DNA of 15,139 nucleotides from an uncultured Clostridia bacterium (GTDB lineage: Bacteria; Bacillota; Clostridia; Peptostreptococcales; Acidaminobacteraceae). Location: the NCBI GenBank assembly GCA_945950065.1, contig CAMFGQ010000023.1:1-15139 (forward strand), read 5' to 3'. Positions within the stretch are counted from its first letter, which is position 1; each line of letters opens with the position of its first letter. Positions 1-5,614 of this stretch are shown one piece after another. The position numbers and the translations under genes were made by a program. The notes below the pieces were generated by a model. That model had not been told where the DNA came from, made no database searches, and saw only the letters and a list, made by a program, of their open reading frames with translations.

Positions 1-441
1 ATGCTGGAGATTTTGGATTACTTGCCCCAGTATCTTCCTGAAGACAAGCCACGCTATCTTATGGGAGTAGGTACGCCTCAGGATTTTGTGGAGGGTGTGT
101 TGCGGGGGATTGATATGATGGACTGTGTGCATCCAACAAGAATTGCACGACACGGTCTAGCCATGACCAGTAGAGGAATGGTCTCCATCAAACGAGCCCA
201 GTATCAACGTGACTTTAGTCCCCTGGATGAAAACTGCGATTGTGCTTGTTGTAGGAGTTATACTAAGGCCTATCTACGCCATCTCTATAAAGCTGGAGAA
301 ATCCTTAGCGCCATGCTCCTTAGTCTTCATAATCTTCACTTTATGATCGGACTAGGGGAAAGATTACGAGAGAGCATCCTTAGGGATGAAGCAAGAGAAG
401 TCAGGGAGGAGCTCTATAGCCTGATGGGCTATAGCAGGTGA
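1..441 (+). CDS. tgt: Queuine/preQ1 tRNA-ribosyltransferase, C-terminal part (5' end outside window)
   Basis: This is the C-terminal 146 residues of tRNA-guanine transglycosylase. The enzyme exchanges the wobble guanine of GUN-anticodon tRNAs for the queuosine precursor preQ1. Bacterial Tgt is about 370–380 residues, and the frame is already open at base 1. The first ATG here is therefore an internal methionine, just before the conserved PRYLMGVG motif (residues 18–24). The DCVHPTR segment holds the family nucleophile aspartate (D41 of this fragment). The zinc site is complete: C79, C81 and C84 in CDCACC, with H110 in SLHNL at the family's spacing. The gene ends with TGA, 65 bases before yajC, the usual neighbour in many bacteria. 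The identification is secure; only the N-terminal part is missing, because of the window edge. Confidence 0.97.
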   Translation: MLEILDYLPQYLPEDKPRYLMGVGTPQDFVEGVLRGIDMMDCVHPTRIARHGLAMTSRGMVSIKRAQYQRDFSPLDENCDCACCRSYTKAYLRHLYKAGEILSAMLLSLHNLHFMIGLGERLRESILRDEAREVREELYSLMGYSR

Positions 442-451
442 TGAAAACTCA

Positions 452-480
452 TTGCTAAAGAAAGCTTCCTAGTGTATCAT
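452..480 (+). promoter_or_regulatory. Candidate sigma-A promoter upstream of yajC
   Basis: TTGCTA (452–457) and TATCAT (475–480) are separated by 17 bases, in the 65-base gap between tgt and yajC. Both hexamers are imperfect matches to TTGACA/TATAAT, but the spacing is ideal. Transcription would start near 487, leaving a leader of about 20 bases that contains the yajC ribosome binding site. It would drive yajC and the genes after it. It was found by eye only, and read-through from tgt is equally possible. Confidence 0.4.
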
Positions 481-506
481 AAGACAGAGAAGAAAGGAGT
501 TTTATT

Positions 507-770
507 ATGTCACAAAGTCCATATTTCATCTTTATACTTTACGGTGGGATGTTTGCCTTAATGTATTTCTTACTGATTCGTCCTAATCGTAAAAAGACAC
601 AAGCAGCACAACAAATGCGCGATAATCTGCAGGTAGGTGATCGAATCGTCACCATCGGTGGTTTTGTTGGTAAAGTTGAAAAACTCGGCGATGATTTTAT
701 TACTGTAGACGTCAATGGCACATCCATGAAGATTAAGCGATGGGCTGTAGGATCTGTTGAAAACGAGTGA
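507..770 (+). CDS. yajC: Sec translocon accessory protein YajC
   Basis: This 87-residue protein belongs to the YajC family, the small membrane subunit that associates with SecD and SecF in the SecDF–YajC complex at the Sec translocon. It has one N-terminal transmembrane segment (about residues 6–24), followed by the family's IRPNRKK junction. A small cytoplasmic domain follows with the pattern VGDRIVTIGGFVGKV (about 43–57), which is diagnostic of YajC. A good AAAGGAG site (493–499) lies 7 bases before the ATG. Its TGA overlaps the GTG start of sfsA (GTGA). Its partners secD and secF lie about 2.7 kb downstream, beyond sfsA/scfA, scfB and the carbonic anhydrase gene. The length is typical and nothing is odd in the protein itself. 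Confidence 0.95.
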   Translation: MSQSPYFIFILYGGMFALMYFLLIRPNRKKTQAAQQMRDNLQVGDRIVTIGGFVGKVEKLGDDFITVDVNGTSMKIKRWAVGSVENE

Positions 771-1555
771 TCCCTGCAAGATTCATCAGGCGTGACAATC
801 GATTTGTTGCCCGGGTTGAACTTGCTGGAGAAGAAACGACTGTCTATGTTCCCAATACGGGTCGATGCAAAGAACTTCTTTTCGAAGGAAATCAAGTTTA
901 TTTGAAAGATCATGAGGGAAGTAGCAGAAAGTATCGTTACTCCATTGAGGGAGTGAAAAAGGAAGACTATTGGCTCAGCATCAATTCATCCATGCCCAAT
1001 CAGCTCTTTAAAGAGAGTTATCTCAAAGGAGAGCTTGATTTTTTAGGACTGGAAGGTGAACTTGAGGCCGAAGTTTCTGTAAGTTCACGCTCACGCTTGG
1101 ATTTCAAAATTGGTGAAGCTTATCTTGAGATTAAGGGTGTTACTTTAGATGTTCAGGGTAAGGCCTATTTTCCAGATGCTCCCACAGAACGTGGAATTCG
1201 ACACTTACAGGAACTATCCCATCTAGCACAGTCAACCAAAGCATATTTAATTTATATTGTACTTACGAGGAGCCAGAGCTTTGCACCAAATCCCAAGGAT
1301 AGGGCTTATACTAAAGCCTTTTGGGAGGCCTATGAAAAAGGTGTCAAGTGCATTGCTCTAGCCTATGAAGGCTTTCCTCGACCTGTTTTTAAGGGAGTCA
1401 TCCCTTTAGAAGGAGAAGAAATGAAACGTATTCAAACGATTTATGAAGGCGATAAGAAGACCAACACCATGGGATGTGGAGAATGTCAAACTTCTTGTCA
1501 ATCAGCTTGTAAAACCTCCTGTACCGTTGGAAATCAAGGATGTGAACAAAAATAA
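767..1555 (+). CDS. sfsA: SfsA family protein fused in frame to a SCIFF peptide
   Basis: Residues 1–218 are a full SfsA protein, named for sugar fermentation stimulation in E. coli, where DNA binding has been reported; the biochemical role is poorly defined. Visible family motifs are VPNTG (28–32), INSSMPN (72–78), SRLDF (109–113), EIKGVTL (121–127) and YFPDAPTERG (134–143). These match the nuclease-like SfsA fold in order. The GTG start overlaps the yajC stop and has only a weak AGGA 14 bases upstream, which suggests translational coupling; no alternative start fits the conserved N-terminus. The oddity is the end. SfsA proteins normally stop shortly after the segment seen here as PVFKGVIPLE (206–215). 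Here the frame continues without a stop through the whole SCIFF precursor (219–262), adding cysteines 237, 240, 244, 248, 252 and 259. SfsA is normally about 230–240 residues, against 262 here. Whether the full-length fusion accumulates is inference. Confidence 0.9.
   Translation: MIPARFIRRDNRFVARVELAGEETTVYVPNTGRCKELLFEGNQVYLKDHEGSSRKYRYSIEGVKKEDYWLSINSSMPNQLFKESYLKGELDFLGLEGELEAEVSVSSRSRLDFKIGEAYLEIKGVTLDVQGKAYFPDAPTERGIRHLQELSHLAQSTKAYLIYIVLTRSQSFAPNPKDRAYTKAFWEAYEKGVKCIALAYEGFPRPVFKGVIPLEGEEMKRIQTIYEGDKKTNTMGCGECQTSCQSACKTSCTVGNQGCEQK
1411..1415 (+). promoter_or_regulatory. Internal ribosome binding site for scfA inside the sfsA frame
   Basis: AGGAG (within AGAAGGAGAAGAA) lies 5 bases before the ATG at 1421. 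It is stronger than the signal preceding the sfsA GTG itself. In the sfsA frame the same bases encode part of the linker EGEE that joins SfsA to the SCIFF peptide. This site supports independent translation of the 44-residue precursor. Confidence 0.75.
1421..1555 (+). CDS. scfA: SCIFF ranthipeptide precursor (six cysteines in forty-five residues)
   Basis: This 44-residue peptide is nested in frame at the 3' end of sfsA. It is the substrate of the adjacent radical SAM maturase ScfB, which forms Cys-to-Thr thioether links in this family. The N-terminus MKRIQTI resembles the conserved SCIFF leader start. The core CGECQTSCQSACKTSCT (19–35) is the family signature, and a last cysteine follows at position 41. 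The six cysteines are C19, C22, C26, C30, C34 and C41. By alignment from memory with the characterised thermophile peptide CteA, C30 and T35 correspond to the pair reported as crosslinked; the register should be confirmed. A start at 1421 is favoured by the AGGAG site 5 bases upstream and by the leader beginning exactly at this methionine. SCIFF genes are normally free-standing; here no stop codon separates it from sfsA. Published work links ranthipeptides to population-level regulation in clostridia, but the function here is unknown. Confidence 0.92.
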   Translation: MKRIQTIYEGDKKTNTMGCGECQTSCQSACKTSCTVGNQGCEQK

Positions 1556-1575
1556 GTCATCCGGTAAAGAGAGAG

Positions 1576-1591
1576 TGCAGCTACGGCTGCA
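1576..1591 (+). promoter_or_regulatory. UACG-capped hairpin between scfA and scfB, possible partial terminator
   Basis: TGCAGC (1576–1581) and GCTGCA (1586–1591) form a perfect 6-bp stem closed by C(TACG)G, an RNA tetraloop of the very stable UNCG class. TTTT follows at once, then CATTT. The element sits in the 54-base gap between the SCIFF stop and the scfB ribosome binding site (GGAG, 1601–1604). It could terminate some transcripts or protect the 3' end of the upstream mRNA, so that precursor exceeds maturase. The T-tract is short and interrupted, so full termination is unlikely. Confidence 0.5.
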
Positions 1592-1609
1592 TTTTCATTT
1601 GGAGTAAGA

Positions 1610-2962
1610 ATGATTCATTGTTTTAACCATAAAGATGTATATTGTGTCATGGATGTGGCCAGTGGAGCCATCCACGTAGTTGATCCACTTGTCTATGACT
1701 TATTAATAGAGGAAGTACCTTTAACGGGAAAACTTCCTGAAGACTGGAGCTACTCAAAAGAAGAAACTGAGGAAGCTCTAGAAGAGATTGCTCTGCTTCG
1801 TGAAAGAGGACAACTCTATAGTGAAGATAAAATGGAAAGCTTGCGAAAAGAATTTCCACTTGCACCAGTCATTAAGGCCATGTGTTTACATGTAAGCCAT
1901 GACTGTAATTTGCGTTGTAAGTATTGTTTTGCATCCCAGGGAGACTTTAAAGGTCATCGTGAAGTCATGACCCTTGAAACCGGTAAAAAGGCCTTGGACT
2001 TTCTTGTTGAACATAGTGGTCAGCGTAGAAATCTAGAGGTTGATTTCTTTGGAGGCGAACCACTGATGAACATGGAGGTGGTAAAGGGTCTTGTTGCCTA
2101 TGGCAGGGAAATTGAAAAAACGAAGAATAAAAAGTTTCGCTTTACCCTGACCACCAATGGCATGCTCTTGGATGAAAAAACATCAGACTATCTCAATGAG
2201 GTCATGGATAATGTGGTGCTGAGCATTGATGGAAGACCCTCCACCAATGATGCCCTACGCAAAACCATCTCTGGTGATGGTTCTTATGACATCATTTTGC
2301 CTAAACTCAAATACTTTAGTCAAATTAGGGGAGATAAGCCCCATTACATCCGGGGGACCTATACTGGATTATCCCTAGATTTTTCTGAAGATCTCATCCA
2401 TTTGGCACAGGAAGGCTTTACATCTCTTTCCATGGAGCCTGTGGTCTGTGATCCTTCAGAAGTTTATGCATTAAAAGAAGAAGATTTACCCACAATTTAT
2501 GCTGAATATGATAAACTTGCTGAGTACATGCTTGAAACCTATGGTACCGAGAAGGAATTTGACTTCTTTCACTTTGCTTTAGATCTCAGTGGAGGTCCCT
2601 GTGCCATTAAAAAATCCATGGGATGTGGAGCAGGAAGTGAGTACATTGCAGTCACTCCTTTTGGTGAACTCTATCCCTGTCATCAATTTGTTGGCAACGA
2701 AGCCTTTAAATTAGGTGATTTAGACAATGGTTTTACGCAAAAGAGCAAACGAGAAGAATTCTTTCATCTCAGTGTACTGGATAAAGAGATTTGCCAAGAT
2801 TGCTGGGCGAAATACCACTGTTCTGGTGGCTGTCATGCCAATGCGTGGCATCATCAGGGCGATATGAAGATCCCCTATGAACTCGGTTGTCATATGATGA
2901 GAAAACGACTGGAATTAGCTATCTATTTAGCTGTAAAGAAGCGAGAAAAAAGTGAAAACTAA
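1610..2962 (+). CDS. scfB: SCIFF maturase, radical SAM/SPASM thioether-forming enzyme
   Basis: This 450-residue cytoplasmic enzyme installs thioether crosslinks in the SCIFF peptide. Residues 1 to about 88 resemble the small RiPP recognition domain that binds the precursor leader. The radical SAM core follows, with cluster ligands C99, C103 and C106 in CNLRCKYC, and the SAM-binding FFGGEPL (146–152). The C-terminal SPASM region, which holds two auxiliary 4Fe-4S clusters, shows C339, C357, C395, C398, C404, C408 and C427 in the expected spacing (GELYPC; CQDCWAKYHCSGGC). C331 in GGPC is a likely further ligand. The length agrees with characterised SCIFF maturases. The start is supported by GGAG five bases upstream. 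The 3' end overlaps the carbonic anhydrase gene by 11 bases. The adjacent precursor makes the substrate assignment strong. Confidence 0.95.
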   Translation: MIHCFNHKDVYCVMDVASGAIHVVDPLVYDLLIEEVPLTGKLPEDWSYSKEETEEALEEIALLRERGQLYSEDKMESLRKEFPLAPVIKAMCLHVSHDCNLRCKYCFASQGDFKGHREVMTLETGKKALDFLVEHSGQRRNLEVDFFGGEPLMNMEVVKGLVAYGREIEKTKNKKFRFTLTTNGMLLDEKTSDYLNEVMDNVVLSIDGRPSTNDALRKTISGDGSYDIILPKLKYFSQIRGDKPHYIRGTYTGLSLDFSEDLIHLAQEGFTSLSMEPVVCDPSEVYALKEEDLPTIYAEYDKLAEYMLETYGTEKEFDFFHFALDLSGGPCAIKKSMGCGAGSEYIAVTPFGELYPCHQFVGNEAFKLGDLDNGFTQKSKREEFFHLSVLDKEICQDCWAKYHCSGGCHANAWHHQGDMKIPYELGCHMMRKRLELAIYLAVKKREKSEN

Positions 2963-3464
2963 GAAAGTACCCCACATTCATCCTAGTGCATTCGTCCACG
3001 CCAGTGCAGTGGTCATTGGTGATGTACTCCTGCATAAAGGAGCTAGTATCTGGCCAGGAGCAGTCTTACGTGGCGATTACAATAGAATCGAAGTAGGGGA
3101 AAATACAAATATACAGGACCTATGCCTCCTACACATTACGGATACCCTGCCTTGTGTTGTAGGTGCCAATGTGACAGTGGGACATGGTGCAATTGTACAT
3201 GCTTGTGTCGTCGAGGATGATTGTCTGATTGGCATGGGCGCTATTCTTCTTGATGGATGTCATATTGGACGAGGTTCATGGGTAGCAGCAGGAAGTCTTG
3301 TTCCAGCTGGAAAAGAAATCCCTCCTGGAGTACTAGTTATGGGTTCTCCAGCAAAAATTGTCCGTGAATTGACAGAAGAAGAATTAAAGAAACATCTCTC
3401 GCAAAATCGTGCTTACGCAGACTTAGCACAACAATATCGGAACGAAGGAGAAAAACATGAGTAA
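2952..3464 (+). CDS. Gamma-class carbonic anhydrase-like protein (left-handed beta-helix)
   Basis: This 170-residue protein of the gamma carbonic anhydrase/YrdA type is built of hexapeptide repeats that form a trimeric left-handed beta-helix. The family reversibly hydrates CO2 using metal at the trimer interface, although many members are untested or show little activity. The metal and active-site set is present: R40 and D42 in RGDYN, Q55 in NIQD, H61 in LHIT, and H78 and H83 in GHGAIVH. These correspond to R59, D61, Q75, H81, H117 and H122 of the archaeal enzyme Cam. Cam's acidic proton-shuttle loop appears to be absent, as in the CamH subgroup. The GTG start has a poor ribosome binding site and overlaps scfB by 11 bases, implying translational coupling. 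The end overlaps secD by 8 bases. Its place between a RiPP maturase and secD is unexplained. Confidence 0.9.
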   Translation: MKTKKVPHIHPSAFVHASAVVIGDVLLHKGASIWPGAVLRGDYNRIEVGENTNIQDLCLLHITDTLPCVVGANVTVGHGAIVHACVVEDDCLIGMGAILLDGCHIGRGSWVAAGSLVPAGKEIPPGVLVMGSPAKIVRELTEEELKKHLSQNRAYADLAQQYRNEGEKHE

Positions 3465-4773
3465 ACGCAGTCAACTGATTCTTGTTCTCCTCCTCATTGT
3501 AATCGCTGTTCTAGCAGTGCTTACATTTCAGGGGATTGCAGGAGTCGGGCCTTGGGTGAATAAGCTCAATTTAGGCCTTGACATTGAAGGTGGGGTAGCC
3601 ATCGTCTTTGAGGGTGAACAAAAGGATCTCAGTGATGAGGACTTTGCTGTGATGTTAGAACAAACGAAAAACGTTCTATCGAATCGCATTGACTCTTTTG
3701 GCTTGACGGAACCCAACATCACAAAACAGGGAAGCAATCGTATTCGCATTGAGCTTCCTGGGGCAAAGGATGTAGATGAAGCATTAGCCCAGGTAGGGAA
3801 GACCGCTGTCTTAGGCTTTTATCAAGTCAATGAAGATGCCATGGTTACAGAAAGCATGCCCTTTGATGAAGAGAATTTCCCTGGGAAATTACTCTTTAAA
3901 GGCGATAAACTTGAAAACGCCGGTGTGGCTGTTGATGAAGGTGCTCCTGTTGTCACCTTGAAACTCAGTGATGAAGCAAGCAAGATTTTCTCTGATGCCT
4001 CCAAGGACATTGTTGACAACTATACACAAAAAGTAGGTCAGATTGCCATTGTTCTCGATGACTCTGTCATCAGTGCACCTATGGTATCTAGCCATTTAAA
4101 TGAAAAAGATTTGATCATTAAAGGTCGCTTTACATCAGAGCAGGCCATTATGCTCTCTTCTCTGATTCGGGGTGGAGCACTACCCATTGAACTGAAAGAG
4201 ATTCAAACTACATTTATCAATGCTACTCTGGGAAGAAAAGCCTTGGAGCAGAGCGTCAAAGCAGGAATCATTGGATTTATTGCTATCCTTGTCATTATGT
4301 TCCTTCGCTATCGCTATGCAGGATTTCTTGCTGGTTTAGCTCTGGTTCTCTATGCAGCGCTGCTCTTTATCGTAATGATTTTCTTTAACGCAACCTTAAC
4401 CCTTCCTGGGATTGCTGGTCTTGTGCTCAGTGTGGGCATGGCGGTTGATGCCAATGTCATCATCTTTGAGCGTCTCCGTGAAGAAATGAAAGTAGGTAAG
4501 AGTCTAGGTGGATCCATTCGTGCCTCCTTTAAAAAGGCCATGACGACCATCATGGACTCCAATCTGACAACCCTTCTTGCTGCAGTGATTTTGTATAACT
4601 TTGGTGAAGGTCCTATTAAGGGATTTGCCATCACCTTAATGATTGGTATTGTCCTGAGTCTTTTCACTGCGGTAGTTCTTACACGATACCTGCTTCAACT
4701 TTCCAGTAGAGTTCCCGCACTTCAAAACCCAAGACTTTATGCGGTAAAAGGAGGCAGTCGTGAAGATCGTTAA
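3457..4773 (+). CDS. secD: Protein translocase subunit SecD
   Basis: SecD (438 residues) is an RND-superfamily membrane protein. With SecF it uses the proton gradient to help pull preproteins out of the SecYEG channel. There is one N-terminal transmembrane helix (about 7–25). The D1 signature LNLGLDIEGG (37–46) follows, then an extracytoplasmic domain of about 220 residues. Five C-terminal helices span about residues 267–415, with the D4-type motif MAVDANVIIFERLREE (328–343). The extracytoplasmic part is compact compared with E. coli SecD (615 residues), as is normal in Firmicutes. GAAGGAG (3444–3450) lies 6 bases before the ATG. The end overlaps secF by 14 bases. In many clostridia secD and secF are likewise separate adjacent genes following the SCIFF pair. 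Confidence 0.97.
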   Translation: MSKRSQLILVLLLIVIAVLAVLTFQGIAGVGPWVNKLNLGLDIEGGVAIVFEGEQKDLSDEDFAVMLEQTKNVLSNRIDSFGLTEPNITKQGSNRIRIELPGAKDVDEALAQVGKTAVLGFYQVNEDAMVTESMPFDEENFPGKLLFKGDKLENAGVAVDEGAPVVTLKLSDEASKIFSDASKDIVDNYTQKVGQIAIVLDDSVISAPMVSSHLNEKDLIIKGRFTSEQAIMLSSLIRGGALPIELKEIQTTFINATLGRKALEQSVKAGIIGFIAILVIMFLRYRYAGFLAGLALVLYAALLFIVMIFFNATLTLPGIAGLVLSVGMAVDANVIIFERLREEMKVGKSLGGSIRASFKKAMTTIMDSNLTTLLAAVILYNFGEGPIKGFAITLMIGIVLSLFTAVVLTRYLLQLSSRVPALQNPRLYAVKGGSREDR

Positions 4774-5614
4774 ACATTATAAAGTGTGGTTTGCACTTTC
4801 CCTAGTCGTTATACTGGCAGGGCTTGCCATGGTCCTTTTTTCCGGTTTGAATTTTGGAATTGACTTTACCGGTGGAACCATGTTAACCCTACCTGTTGAA
4901 AAAGAAATACTTGCTAAAGATGTTGTGGATGCATTAAAAGAGTTTGACCTGGATCCTGTTGTACAGCATGCCGGACTTAATGATGACACCATTGTTATCA
5001 AGACCAGAGAGTCCCTTGATACGGATCAGCGTAATGACATTAAACAGAAATTGATTCAGAGCTTATCTCTACCTGAAGACATCAAAATGGATGGTGAACA
5101 ATTCGGCCCCAATGTAGGGGAGGAAATAAGCAGAAAAGCGCTCTTATCCATGGGTCTGGCTGCACTGGGAATGTTGATTTACATTACCGTGCGCTTCCAG
5201 TTTTACTATGGTGTTGCCGCTATCATTGCACTGGTTCACGACATGTTGATTTTGATCAGCATTTATGCCTTCTTTAATGTGACGGTGAACAGCAACTTTA
5301 TTGCTGCAGTGTTGACCATTTTGGGTTACTCCATCAACGACACCATTGTCGTTTTTGACCGTATCCGCGAGAACGCCAAATACATGCGTGGAACCCCAAA
5401 AATGGAGATTGCAGGAAAAAGTGTAGACCAGTCGATTTCGAGAACACTTCTTACATCCCTTACGACCTTTTCGGTGATCTTCTTCCTCTATTTGTTAGGG
5501 GTGCCAACCGTCAAGGAGTTTGCCTTACCTCTGATGTTTGGCGTGATTGTAGGAACCTATTCCTCCATCTGTCTTGCAGGTCCACTCTGGGCACTGCTTA
5601 GCAAGGATAAATAA
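4760..5614 (+). CDS. secF: Protein translocase subunit SecF
   Basis: SecF (284 residues) is the partner of SecD in the SecDF export motor. It has an N-terminal helix (about 10–30), the signature FGIDFTGGT (32–40), a short extracytoplasmic domain and five C-terminal helices starting near residue 127. The family motif GYSINDTIVVFDRIREN (189–205) lies in the membrane core; its aspartates belong to the region implicated in proton conduction. The start is a GTG inside the 3' end of secD, with a full AGGAGG (4749–4754) 5 bases upstream, so the 14-base overlap and GTG are well supported. The stop shares one base with the recJ start (TAATG). No missing residue or truncation was seen. Confidence 0.97.
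   Translation: MKIVKHYKVWFALSLVVILAGLAMVLFSGLNFGIDFTGGTMLTLPVEKEILAKDVVDALKEFDLDPVVQHAGLNDDTIVIKTRESLDTDQRNDIKQKLIQSLSLPEDIKMDGEQFGPNVGEEISRKALLSMGLAALGMLIYITVRFQFYYGVAAIIALVHDMLILISIYAFFNVTVNSNFIAAVLTILGYSINDTIVVFDRIRENAKYMRGTPKMEIAGKSVDQSISRTLLTSLTTFSVIFFLYLLGVPTVKEFALPLMFGVIVGTYSSICLAGPLWALLSKDK

Noticed and set aside
539..913. Minus-strand open frame of 124 codons across yajC/sfsA
   Set aside because: It lies opposite two well-supported genes, lacks a ribosome binding site and shows no protein family features. Other antisense frames in the window were dismissed for the same reasons.
1390..1425. A sequencing error creating the sfsA–scfA fusion
   Set aside because: Not excluded, but not favoured: both parts read in one frame with no sign of a frameshift, and a single missed base would not remove a stop while keeping both conserved frames. 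Only reads can settle it.
1421..1555. The cysteine-rich tail of SfsA as a metallothionein-like or zinc-binding extension
   Set aside because: The spacing and residues match the SCIFF signature nearly exactly, the leader start is present, and the cognate maturase scfB is the next gene.
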